Positions 33,458 through 42,097 of a stretch of DNA of 64,000 bases are shown one piece after another (the stretch's first letter is position 1; each line of letters starts with the position of its first letter). The DNA is taken from assembly GCA_029573495.1 (NCBI GenBank), contig JAKQEI010000278.1:1-64000 (forward strand). The letters are read 5' to 3'. The notes under the pieces are model-generated. The model had not been told where the DNA came from. It worked only from the letters and a program-made list of their open reading frames with translations, and ran no database searches. The stretch is from Bacteroidota bacterium. Its GTDB lineage: Bacteria > Bacteroidota > Bacteroidia > Flavobacteriales_F > PHOS-HE28. The position numbers and the translations under genes were made by a program.

Positions 33458-34617
33458 GCGAGGATCTTTCCACCATCCTGAACCACCTGGGCGAAGAGCG
33501 CGAACTCGGCTACCACGCCGTGGTGCCACCCGTGGTGCAGAGCGGCAACTTCAGCTACCCATCGGTAGCGGACATGCGCTCGGTCGTCCAGCATGAGATG
33601 GAGCGACCACTGTATACGCGTGGCTTCAACCCCACCTTGGGCATCCTGCGGAAGAAGATCGCGGCACTCGAGCATGCGGAGGATGCCCTGGTGTTCAGCA
33701 GTGGCAGCGCGGCGATCGCGGCAGCGGTCATGAGCTTTGTGAAGTCTTGCGACCACATCGTATGCGTACACAAGCCGTATAGCTGGACCAAGAAGCTCCT
33801 GGTCGAGCTGCTCGAACGCTTCAACGTATCGCACACCTTCGTGGACGGCACCGCTGCGGAGAACTACCGGCGTGCGATCCAGCCGAACACCACCTTCTTC
33901 ATCACGGAGAGCCCCAACTCGCTCACCTTCGAACTGCAGGACCTGCGCGCCGTGGCCGCCATCGCGAAGGAGCACGGCATCCTCACCCTTTGCGACAACA
34001 GTTACAACAGTCCCCTCTTCCAGCACCCGATCGACCTCGGCATCGACCTCGTGGCGCATAGTGCGACGAAGTACCTGAACGGTCACAGCGATGTGGTGGC
34101 CGGTGTGCTTGCCGGGAGCGCAGCTCACATCCGTCAGGTGATGAGCAAGGAGTTCATGACACTGGGCGCGGTGCCTTCACCGCATGATGCCTGGTTGCTG
34201 ATGCGCGGCCTGCGCACGCTCGAGCTGCGCGTGAACCGAAGCGCGGACAGTGCGGCCTCCGTGGCCACCTTCCTCGAAGGACATCCGCGGATCAAGCGGG
34301 TCCATTGGCCGGGCCTGGCCTCGCATCCTCAACACGAACTCGCCAGGCAACAGATGAGGCGCGTTGCCGGGTTGATGACGATCGAACTGGACGCACCGGA
34401 CGAGGCAGCGGTGGAACGATTCTGCGATGGCCTGAAGCGCTTCCTGATCGCTGTGAGCTGGGGTGGCTACGAAAGCTTGCAATGGCCGGTGTGCGCGTTG
34501 AAAGGACCGAGCGGTTATTACACGGACCTCCCCTTCACCATGGTGCGCCTTTACATCGGTCTCGAGGATCCGCAGTTACTCATTGCCGACTTGAAGCAAG
34601 CGTTGGAACGCATCTGA
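33454..34617 (+). CDS. Trans-sulfuration PLP enzyme (cystathionine gamma-synthase/lyase family)
   Basis: 387 residues. Cys/Met metabolism PLP family; PLP lysine in AHSATKYLNGHSDVVAGVL near residue 208, with LVFSSGSAAIAAAVMSF and DNSYNSPLFQHPIDLGID upstream. GYESL and NPTLG are family features. Substrate specificity (cystathionine gamma-synthase, beta-lyase, homocysteine desulfhydrase) cannot be decided. ATGA overlap with the GT39-like gene; the pathway link is unclear. Confidence 0.88.
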   Translation: MSEDLSTILNHLGEERELGYHAVVPPVVQSGNFSYPSVADMRSVVQHEMERPLYTRGFNPTLGILRKKIAALEHAEDALVFSSGSAAIAAAVMSFVKSCDHIVCVHKPYSWTKKLLVELLERFNVSHTFVDGTAAENYRRAIQPNTTFFITESPNSLTFELQDLRAVAAIAKEHGILTLCDNSYNSPLFQHPIDLGIDLVAHSATKYLNGHSDVVAGVLAGSAAHIRQVMSKEFMTLGAVPSPHDAWLLMRGLRTLELRVNRSADSAASVATFLEGHPRIKRVHWPGLASHPQHELARQQMRRVAGLMTIELDAPDEAAVERFCDGLKRFLIAVSWGGYESLQWPVCALKGPSGYYTDLPFTMVRLYIGLEDPQLLIADLKQALERI

Positions 34618-34620
34618 GGA

Positions 34621-35754
34621 TCACTCCGCCACGCTCTGGATGCCCATGTTGACCGGGGCGGTGACGACGCAGCTGTTGAGCGTGACCATCAAGGAAGAAG
34701 TCGCACTGCTGCATGGTGAAGTGCCGGGAAGCGTGTAGACGTACTCACCTGGAACATCCGTCCCAGGAACGAACACGGCACCGTGTGCAACACCGCCGAA
34801 TGTCCACGTGCCGCCGGGCGATGGACTGCCACCAAGCTGACCGATCAGTGCGAATGGCGCGTCGGTCGGGCAATAGGAAGTGGAACCATCATTGCCGACA
34901 TTCGGAGCTTGCGTCACAGTGATCACCAAGGTGGAGGTCTCGTTCAAACACGGGGGAGCCCCGATCACGGTGTAGGTATAGATCCCCGGTGGATCCGTGC
35001 TCGGATCGAAGACACCATTCATCTGAGCACCAGCCGGTGAGGTCCATGCACCACCAGCGCCCGGCGAACCTCCCAACGCTTGGTACATAGTGAACGGCGG
35101 ATCAGTGGAGCAGACCGCGATCACCGCGTTCGATCCAGCATCTGGCGCGGTGTTCGCTACCACGGTCACGGTGGCCGCATCGGTACAACCCGCCTCATTC
35201 ACCGTGTAGGTGAACGTGTAAGTGCCGCCGGTCAGCACGCCGATCTGCAATACGCCACCAACAAGCGCTCCGGTGGCGCTGAGGTCGCTCCAGGTGCCGC
35301 CAGGTTGTGGTACGCCTCCCAACGAGTTGATGAGCGCGATCGATGCACCATTCGTGCAGATGGTAACGAACCCGTCCATACCCGCATTCGGTGCCGCAAG
35401 CGTCAAGCTCGAAGCACTCGCCGCCGAGGTGAAGGCCGGGCTCGTGCTTCGCATACGAACGAGGTAACCAGCACCAGGAGCGGCCGCACCCCAATTGGAG
35501 CACGTGACCGTGCCGGAGACATCACTTGTCAGGGAACCGATCGGCGTGCCCGGTGCAAAGACACCGCTTGCATCGGACAGTTCCACGATGAACGAATTGC
35601 CGGGGTCGAAGGTGCCGGTGGCCGTGAAGGGAACGTCGAACGAACTGCCGGCGCACCAGACCGTGAAGGGCAAGGGTCCCACATCCACCTGTGCTGCTGT
35701 TCCCAGGGATATGGCGATACTGGAAAGAACCAATGATGGACGATCGATGTGCAT
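34621..35754 (-). CDS. Secreted repeat protein without T9SS sorting domain, probably truncated
   Basis: 377 residues from MHIDRPSLVLSSIAISLG at 35754 (signal peptide ending TAAQ). About three PKD/SprB-like beta repeats, each with GGSPxPGGTW or GGVPQPGGTW followed by a GxYTYTV segment and Cys residues. Such proteins normally end in a T9SS or gliding-motility C-terminal domain, but this one stops after NMGIQSVAE, which resembles the linker just before a sorting domain. It ends 4 bases from the convergent trans-sulfuration gene. Confidence 0.75.
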   Translation of the reverse strand: MHIDRPSLVLSSIAISLGTAAQVDVGPLPFTVWCAGSSFDVPFTATGTFDPGNSFIVELSDASGVFAPGTPIGSLTSDVSGTVTCSNWGAAAPGAGYLVRMRSTSPAFTSAASASSLTLAAPNAGMDGFVTICTNGASIALINSLGGVPQPGGTWSDLSATGALVGGVLQIGVLTGGTYTFTYTVNEAGCTDAATVTVVANTAPDAGSNAVIAVCSTDPPFTMYQALGGSPGAGGAWTSPAGAQMNGVFDPSTDPPGIYTYTVIGAPPCLNETSTLVITVTQAPNVGNDGSTSYCPTDAPFALIGQLGGSPSPGGTWTFGGVAHGAVFVPGTDVPGEYVYTLPGTSPCSSATSSLMVTLNSCVVTAPVNMGIQSVAE

Positions 35755-35772
35755 GGTGGTGGGATCAATGAC

Positions 35773-35780
35773 CGAAGCTA
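35773..35780 (-). promoter_or_regulatory. Possible -7 box for the repeat protein
   Basis: The minus strand reads TAGCTTCG, 19 bases before the start at 35754. T-to-C variant of TAnnTTTG. Confidence 0.35.
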
Positions 35781-35844
35781 AGCGCTTTCCATATCCACAC
35801 TCCGCGATATCGACCAAGAGATGGAAGTCTTCGATGACGCTGCC

Positions 35845-38010
35845 TTACGGCGTTCCCGAAACCGGCCGCAAGCGGACCACGGAAGCCTCACCGGCAGCGA
35901 CGCGAAGGATCGCCGCCACGTCCGCAGCGAAGGTGACCTCCTCCCGTTCACCGCTCACCACCAGTCGGCTCTCGAACTGCAGGTGATGTGGATCGACAAG
36001 GGTGAACCTCTGGCTGATGCTCGCATGTGAAGAGGATACCCAGTGATCCGGTAAAGTCCCCACCAGCTCCATGGGTCGTTCAAAATGAAGATCCACGATG
36101 ATCCGGTCATCCTGTGGGCAGTCCCAATAGAACGGTAGCTCGCGCATGCCTGGATCGAAAGGCGGTGGTACGGCATGATGAACGAGCATGCGCGCATCGA
36201 TCGTGTAGCTTCCGTCCAGATCCGGTTCCATCACCCGCGCTTCAGCCAGTCCTCGCTCCGCCTGTACCCGGTACGGCGCCACATGGCTTGAGGAAAGGAT
36301 CTTCCATGGCACATGCCTTGGACTTCCTGGAACGGTCGGTGCTGCATAGTTCGGGTGCACGGTCCGATCGACCGGAAGTTGTTCGTAGCTCCCTCGCCCA
36401 AGGGTACTGAACTGACCACTGAGCAACACACGTTGCGTCCCGGTGGAGCCATTCGGCGCGTCAGCGGTATCGATCGTCGTCTCGATGACGCGTTGCGTGC
36501 CACCCTTCATGCCCTTCGGCAGGTCAACGAACAGCGGTGGCGGAGGAGCATCGGTGATCCTGATCCGCTCGTTCATCACAAGCGCCGGCGTTCCCTCCCA
36601 GTAGAAGGGCAGCTCCCCGGCCCAATACCCGACCGGTCCGCGTTTCGGATACAACCACAGAACACCGTTGGCCGCATCCACACCGAAAAGCAGATCGCTT
36701 TCCCACAAGGGTGTCAGCCATCGGGCGTCCAGCTTGCCCACACGGCGGTCCATCACATAGGCCGTGGCATGGTTCTCCTGGATCGCATATAGCAACTTGG
36801 CATAGAGGTCATAGCGTGCCATCTCACGGATCCTACCATCCGTCACCTGATCGCCGAAACGCGCCAGTCCTTGATCCCTGTCCTGGTACCAGAGGCTGTC
36901 ATTGCTGTAGGTGAACTCTTCTGCGATCCGGTTGTGCAAGGTCACCACGCGGCGGAGACGGTCCTTCGCTGGAATGCCGGCGATGGTCGCATCCACGAAG
37001 TCATTGAAGAGCTGGTTCTGTTTGTCAGGCACGTTCTTCTGTGCCACGCGTCGCCACCAGAACGCCCTTTGCTCCCGCATCCTCAGAACATACAGCCAAT
37101 AGGGTTGTCTGTACGGAACACCGGACAGCCGATCGAAGGTCCAGTAGCGCTGGTCATCGGGCTCGAAGGTGATCGAAGCGTAGGGCAGGTCAGCAGTGGG
37201 ATCGGCGTTCACCTCGTCCAGGCACCCGGGCAGATCATGGTGTTCCCAGCGGATCGATCGCTTGTTCCGGTCCTCCTGCACATCGTAGAAGCTCGTGCCA
37301 CCGATCACGATCCCATGCCGCAGGTCGTGGTCCAGTCGCACGGTCTGGTGCTTGATCGGGAGCGCATGATGGAAGAGGATGCGCCAGCTGGTGGTGCGCG
37401 TCCAGTTGTCCGGCCATGCGAAGGCCCGCCAGCCTTGCGTCCTATCCGCGTTCATGTCGTAGGGCACCATGTAGCTCCAGGTCAACTCCACCACGTCACC
37501 GGGCGCAATGGTCCGCAGGTCGACCATGTGCGTCCATGCCGGCTCCATGGTTCGGAAGGTGCGCACCTGTTCGAGTTCGGTGGCCATGGATACGTCGACA
37601 GCCGCCCAGGTGCCATCCGGTCGGATCACGCGTGCTGCAAGATCATCCAGGCGCACATTGAACCAAAGAGGACGCGCGGCCATCAGGTCCGAACCGTAGG
37701 CCCGACCCCTTCCATCATACAACGGATCAAGGCTCTCCGGCAGGGTGAACCGGCTGAAGCGTGCGACGTCCTCCTGGGTGGCGAAGTGGATCACCTTCCG
37801 CCGATGGAAGAAGAGAGCGAGGAAACGCGGCTGCAGGTTCCGCACATGGATCACCAGTTCATCCTCCAGGATGCTGCTTCGATCCGGTTCCACCTGCCAG
37901 GAACGAGCCCACGGATCCCCGTCCGGCCAGGCATGCGGCTGCAGGACCGGTGTGATCGGCTGCGCGCTCATGACCCCGGCAATGAGGAGCGCGACCAGGG
38001 CTGCCAGCAG
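35845..38010 (-). CDS. Large envelope protein with transglutaminase-like (DUF3857-type) plan
   Basis: About 721 residues. The start is unclear: an N-terminal signal peptide HLLAALVALLIAGVMSAQP is in frame, but the only ATG (37971) falls at its end and upstream codons are CTG (38010, 38007) or a TTG at 38130 inside der. I list 38010. The first 350 residues are beta-rich (DUF3857-like); around residue 390-480 (RVVTLHNRIAEEFTYSNDS, DLYAKLLYAIQEN, GVDAANGVLWLYPKRGPVGY) is arranged like a transglutaminase core, but the catalytic cysteine is not visible. Overlaps the der stop region. Confidence 0.7.
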   Translation of the reverse strand: MLAALVALLIAGVMSAQPITPVLQPHAWPDGDPWARSWQVEPDRSSILEDELVIHVRNLQPRFLALFFHRRKVIHFATQEDVARFSRFTLPESLDPLYDGRGRAYGSDLMAARPLWFNVRLDDLAARVIRPDGTWAAVDVSMATELEQVRTFRTMEPAWTHMVDLRTIAPGDVVELTWSYMVPYDMNADRTQGWRAFAWPDNWTRTTSWRILFHHALPIKHQTVRLDHDLRHGIVIGGTSFYDVQEDRNKRSIRWEHHDLPGCLDEVNADPTADLPYASITFEPDDQRYWTFDRLSGVPYRQPYWLYVLRMREQRAFWWRRVAQKNVPDKQNQLFNDFVDATIAGIPAKDRLRRVVTLHNRIAEEFTYSNDSLWYQDRDQGLARFGDQVTDGRIREMARYDLYAKLLYAIQENHATAYVMDRRVGKLDARWLTPLWESDLLFGVDAANGVLWLYPKRGPVGYWAGELPFYWEGTPALVMNERIRITDAPPPPLFVDLPKGMKGGTQRVIETTIDTADAPNGSTGTQRVLLSGQFSTLGRGSYEQLPVDRTVHPNYAAPTVPGSPRHVPWKILSSSHVAPYRVQAERGLAEARVMEPDLDGSYTIDARMLVHHAVPPPFDPGMRELPFYWDCPQDDRIIVDLHFERPMELVGTLPDHWVSSSHASISQRFTLVDPHHLQFESRLVVSGEREEVTFAADVAAILRVAAGEASVVRLRPVSGTP

Positions 38011-38015
38011 ATGTC

Positions 38016-39320
38016 CTACTTGTTGCGGAAGAAGAGCCGGATGGGCACGCCCGAGAAGCTGAACAACTCCCTCAAGCGGTTCTCGAGGAAGCGCTCGTAA
38101 CCTGGTTTGATATACTGCGGGAGGTTGCAATAGAACACGAACGTCGGGACCACTGTCGGAAGCTGGTTGATGAATTTAATACTGATCTGCTTCGATTTAT
38201 ACATCGGGGGGGGCTGCCGTTCGATCAGTGGCAGAAGGGCATCGTTCAGCTTCCGTGTCGGGATCTTCCTCCTGCGGTCCTCGTAAACCTTCATTCCCAC
38301 TTCCATGGCCTTCAGGATGCGCTGCTTCTCGAGCACCGAGATGAAGACGACCGGCACGTCCGTGAAGGGCTCCATTCGGGACTTGACCTCAGCCTCGTAG
38401 GCCTTCATCGTGTTCGTCTCCTTCTCGATGAGGTCCCACTTGTTCACGAGCACCACCAGTCCCTTCCCGTTCTTCTGGATGATGGAGAGGATGTGCAGGT
38501 CCTGTTGCTGGATGCCGTCCTTGGCATCGATCATCAGGAAACAGACGTCGCTGTCCTCGATCGCGCGGATGGAGCGGATCACGCTGTAGAACTCGATGTC
38601 CTCATCCACCTTCTGCCGCTTTCGGATCCCGGCGGTATCGAGCAACATCACATCGAATCCGAACACGTTCCACCGCGTGTTGATCGGATCGCGCGTGGTA
38701 CCCGCGATGGGCGTCACGATGTTCTGTTGCCGGCCGAGCAGGGCGTTCACGAAGGAGGATTTGCCCACGTTGGGCTTCCCCACGATGGCGAACTTCGGGA
38801 TATCGGCCATCTCCTCCTCGCTCGGCTTGGTGAAGCTCGCCACGAGCGCATCCAGCAATTCACCGGTACCTGCACCGCTTTGAGCCGCGATGTTGAACAC
38901 CTCGCCCAGACCGAGGCTGTAGAACTCCGCCGAATCATACTGCCGTGAATGGTCGTCCACCTTGTTGGCCACGAGGAAGACCGGCTTCTTCGCCCTCCGC
39001 AGCAAGGAGGCGATGGCCTCGTCCATCCCCGTGAGCCCGTGATGGACATCCACCAGGAAGAGGATCGAATCGGACTCCTCCACCGCAAGGTTCACCTGCT
39101 TGCGTATCTCCGCCTCGAAGACATCGTCGCTGCCACTGATGTAGCCACCCGTGTCCACCACGCTGAACACGATGCCGTTCCACTCGGCCTTGCCGTAATG
39201 ACGATCACGCGTGGTGCCCGCCACGTCGTCGGTGATGGCCTCGCGCCGTTCGATCAGGCGATTGAACAAGGTGCTCTTGCCCACGTTCGGGCGTCCTACG
39301 ATGGCGACGATGTTTCCCAT
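38016..39320 (-). CDS. der: GTPase Der (EngA)
   Basis: 434 residues with two tandem GTPase domains (GRPNVGKST near residue 8-16; GKPNVGKSS near 180-188; TTRDRHYGK and TTRDPINTR; NKVDD and NKWDL) and the C-terminal KH-like domain. Acts in assembly of the 50S ribosomal subunit and is essential in most bacteria. 34 bases after era; the two ribosome GTPases form an operon. Confidence 0.96.
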   Translation of the reverse strand: MGNIVAIVGRPNVGKSTLFNRLIERREAITDDVAGTTRDRHYGKAEWNGIVFSVVDTGGYISGSDDVFEAEIRKQVNLAVEESDSILFLVDVHHGLTGMDEAIASLLRRAKKPVFLVANKVDDHSRQYDSAEFYSLGLGEVFNIAAQSGAGTGELLDALVASFTKPSEEEMADIPKFAIVGKPNVGKSSFVNALLGRQQNIVTPIAGTTRDPINTRWNVFGFDVMLLDTAGIRKRQKVDEDIEFYSVIRSIRAIEDSDVCFLMIDAKDGIQQQDLHILSIIQKNGKGLVVLVNKWDLIEKETNTMKAYEAEVKSRMEPFTDVPVVFISVLEKQRILKAMEVGMKVYEDRRRKIPTRKLNDALLPLIERQPPPMYKSKQISIKFINQLPTVVPTFVFYCNLPQYIKPGYERFLENRLRELFSFSGVPIRLFFRNK

Positions 39321-39354
39321 TTCAACCCGCTATTACCGTGGCGGTGGCGTTCGT

Positions 39355-40230
39355 TCAATAGCCGTACTTCTTCAGTTTCGCTTCGTTCTCCCGCCAGTCC
39401 GGGTCCACCTTCACCTTCAGGTCCAGGAACACCTTGCGATCGATGTACTTGCTGATGGCGATGCGCGCATAGGTACCCAATCGGCGCAATGCATCCCCAC
39501 CCTTGCCGATGATGATGCCCTTCTGGCTGTCCCGCATCACGATCACGTCCGCCTGGATGCGCACGAGGTCCGGGCCATCCTCATAACTGTTCACGACGAC
39601 CTGCGTGCTGTACGGGATCTCCTGCTTGTAGATCGTGAGGATCTTCTCCCGGATGATCTCGCTGATGAAGAAGCGCATGTTCCGGTCGCTCAGCTCGTCC
39701 TTCGGGAAGTAGGCGGGATGTTCGGGCAGGCGTTCCACCAGGTAACTGCGCAGCTCGTTCACGTTCAGGCCGTGCAGGGCGGAGATCGGCACCACCTTGG
39801 CCTTGGGGAACTCCTGCTGCCAGGTCTCCAGCGACTTGAGCACCGCGTCCTCATCACCAGAATCGACCTTGTTCACCAGCACCAGCATGGGTCCCTTGAA
39901 GCGATGCGCACGCTTCAACAGGTGCTCCGACCGCTCCGGCCGTTGACCGAGCTCCACCATCACGATGAGGATGTCGGCATCGACGAGCGCCTCGTCCACC
40001 GCGTCCATCATCCGCTCCTGCATGCGGTACTGTGGATCCAGGATGCCCGGCGTATCGCTCAACACGATCTGGTGATCGTCACCGTTGAGCAGGCCGAGGA
40101 TCCGGTGGCGCGTGGTCTGCGCCTTGGGATTCACGATCACCAGGTCCTCACCCAGCAGGGCGTTGAGCAGGGTGCTCTTGCCCGTGTTGGGTTCCCCGAT
40201 GATGTTGACGTATCCCGCTTTGTGCGCCAT
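39355..40230 (-). CDS. era: GTPase Era
   Basis: 291 residues from MAHKAGYVNIIGEPNTGKST at 40230. G1 GEPNTGKS, G2/G3 region QTTRHRIL and SDTPGI, G4 NKVD, then the KH RNA-binding domain with GIIIGKGGDALRRLG near residue 240. Binds 16S rRNA and is needed for 30S assembly. The longer frame to 40443 runs through the tRNA gene and is not used. Lies between a tRNA terminator and der. Confidence 0.95.
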   Translation of the reverse strand: MAHKAGYVNIIGEPNTGKSTLLNALLGEDLVIVNPKAQTTRHRILGLLNGDDHQIVLSDTPGILDPQYRMQERMMDAVDEALVDADILIVMVELGQRPERSEHLLKRAHRFKGPMLVLVNKVDSGDEDAVLKSLETWQQEFPKAKVVPISALHGLNVNELRSYLVERLPEHPAYFPKDELSDRNMRFFISEIIREKILTIYKQEIPYSTQVVVNSYEDGPDLVRIQADVIVMRDSQKGIIIGKGGDALRRLGTYARIAISKYIDRKVFLDLKVKVDPDWRENEAKLKKYGY

Positions 40231-40246
40231 GCTGTCCGGAAAAGAA

Positions 40247-40270
40247 GAACCCCCGATCGCTCGGGGGTTC
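40247..40270 (-). terminator. Terminator of the tRNA-fMet transcript
   Basis: Stem GAACCCCCGA and its complement with 4-base loop; on the minus strand it is followed by TTCTTTTCC. It lies between the tRNA 3' end and era. Confidence 0.75.
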
Positions 40271-40274
40271 GCTG

Positions 40275-40347
40275 TAGCGGGGGCAGGACTCGAACCTGCG
40301 GCCTTCGGGTTATGAGCCCGACGAGCTACCATCTGCTCCACCCCGCA
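40275..40347 (-). tRNA. tRNA-Met (CAT), initiator type
   Basis: 73 bases; the anticodon loop CTCATAA gives CAT. The anticodon stem is three G:C pairs (GGG with CCC) and positions 1 and 72 are not paired (T opposite T); both mark initiator tRNA-fMet. The D-arm reads GAGCAGATGGTAGCTC and the T-arm AGGTTCGAGTCCT. The CCA end is not encoded. A perfect -7 box is 9 bases upstream. Confidence 0.9.
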
Positions 40348-40355
40348 ATGGGCGG

Positions 40356-40363
40356 CAAAGATA
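40356..40363 (-). promoter_or_regulatory. -7 promoter box of tRNA-fMet
   Basis: The minus strand reads TATCTTTG, a perfect TAnnTTTG, ending 9 bases before the tRNA 5' end. Confidence 0.65.
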
Positions 40364-40390
40364 GTGATCTTTTCGAGACTACCAGGAAAT

Positions 40391-42013
40391 TCACTGGACC
40401 TTGATCGCGATCGGGGCGAGGTTCCTCGGTGGCGCCTGCCCATTGACCAGCGCGGCCTTGATGCCCTCCACGTAGATCATGTCCCCGGACTTCAGCTTGC
40501 AAAGGACGGCCTTGATGTCCTCGTTGAAGGCGTTCGAACGGCAGTATTTGATGATCGGTGCCTGCCCGTTGCGGACCAGGGTGAATTCGAAGGACCTCAC
40601 CTGCCATTGATCACCGAACTCCGAGCCCAGGGACTTGGCCAGCAACCCGGGTGATGCGCACAGCTTGGCCTTTGGCACCCTGGTCACCCCGGGATCGATA
40701 CCGGAGATGATCCCAGAGGGTGGTGGCAGGTCCTTCACCCTGAACTTCACCGGCCCGATACGCCGGGTGCCTCCATCCGCCGTGTTGACCACCGCGCTCA
40801 CCTCGGCCGAAGCCCCCGTCATGCCCGAAGCGATCCACGAATTCCCCTCACGCCTGATCCGCCCATTCGAGATCGTGGCCTGCACCCGCTCGGACGGAAC
40901 GCCGGGCACCGACAGGTCGATCGGGTTGTCCACGCCACGGTAGAGCACGTTCATCTTCGTGGGTGAGGCGACCAGCAGAGGCGCCATCACCTGATAGCTT
41001 GTGGAATACGCGAAGTTCTCCGGGCCATCGGGACCCTCGAAGGTGAGCGTGCCGTTCACCACCTGCTCCCCCACACGATCGGTCCTGATCTGCAACTTGG
41101 CCTTGCCATCGGCACCGAGTGGCAGCGCTGAGCCGCCATCCATCGTCACGGTCGGTCGGTTCTTCGGGTCGTAGGCGGCCAGGAAGACATCGGCTCGGAA
41201 GGAATCGCCCAACATCACCAGGTTGCTTTGCGGAATGACCGCGGTGGTCAGGGTGCTGAAGCGGTGTTCACCCCGATCCACCTGCCGGTACAACCACTTC
41301 ACCACGTCGTTCTCCGAGCTGCGGATGTCCACCTGCAACTTGCTCAACGTGGCCACACCGGCCGCCAGCGGGACATCGTAGAAGTTGATGGACTCCCAGT
41401 TGTTCCGCACCCCCGAAGCATCGCGCCGGTCACTGAAGTCGAAGAGCACGTCGAGCGCTGCGGTGAGCTCCCCCTCATCCTTGCCCTTCACCAGGGTCTT
41501 CAGGCTTTCGCGGAAGGCCGCGATCCGTTGTTTCAGGTCGTACGCGCTTCCCTCGGTCGTGATCGGCGTGCCGGGTTCGCTGCCCACCAGCATGCGCGTC
41601 AACGTCTCGCGATCGTCCTTGTTGTCCAGGGCGAGCAAGGCGCGCAAGGTGTCCTTCCCGCTCGCGTCCTTGCCTCGCAGCGCAGCCAGGGAGGCACCAT
41701 CCGCTTCGGCGATGGCCTTCACCTTGATCCGCTCGATCCGTTCGACGAGTGAATCGGCCTGTGCCTTCACCGCCAGCGCACGCTCATGCGGTTCCTTGAA
41801 CTTCTCCGGGAAGCGCTGCGCAGCATCCGCGAACACGGCGTACTCCACGGCCGAGCGTTGCTCATGCGCCCGCTCGCTCCGCACGAGCTCGGCGTCCATC
41901 ACGGCGAACGCGTCGAGCACTTCCTTGCTCACGTTCAAGGCGAGGATCGCCGTGAGCACGAGGTACATCATATTGATCATCTTCTGCCGCGGAGGCAGGC
42001 TTGCAGTGGCCAT
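40391..42013 (-). CDS. Second GldM-like protein (GldM paralogue)
   Basis: 540 residues from MATASLPPRQKMINMMYLVL at 42013. The N-terminal membrane helix and flanking pattern (PRQKMINMMYLVLTAILALNVSKEVLDAF) and the body (TRMLVGSEPGTPI, RNNWESINFYDVPLAAGVATLSKLQVDIRSSE, SPTKMNVLYRGVDNPIDLSVPG) match GldM at 45023. It has the long periplasmic shaft domains D1-D4. No gldL lies next to it. It may form a second motor shaft or work with the first. Position is separate from the gldK-N operon. Confidence 0.88.
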   Translation of the reverse strand: MATASLPPRQKMINMMYLVLTAILALNVSKEVLDAFAVMDAELVRSERAHEQRSAVEYAVFADAAQRFPEKFKEPHERALAVKAQADSLVERIERIKVKAIAEADGASLAALRGKDASGKDTLRALLALDNKDDRETLTRMLVGSEPGTPITTEGSAYDLKQRIAAFRESLKTLVKGKDEGELTAALDVLFDFSDRRDASGVRNNWESINFYDVPLAAGVATLSKLQVDIRSSENDVVKWLYRQVDRGEHRFSTLTTAVIPQSNLVMLGDSFRADVFLAAYDPKNRPTVTMDGGSALPLGADGKAKLQIRTDRVGEQVVNGTLTFEGPDGPENFAYSTSYQVMAPLLVASPTKMNVLYRGVDNPIDLSVPGVPSERVQATISNGRIRREGNSWIASGMTGASAEVSAVVNTADGGTRRIGPVKFRVKDLPPPSGIISGIDPGVTRVPKAKLCASPGLLAKSLGSEFGDQWQVRSFEFTLVRNGQAPIIKYCRSNAFNEDIKAVLCKLKSGDMIYVEGIKAALVNGQAPPRNLAPIAIKVQ

Positions 42014-42097
42014 GACGATGCAGTGTTCGTGGGAAGTGCGACGTGCACCTCCGAACGATGAATGCATCCTTGCCGAACGGGTAACGCGGACCGGGGT

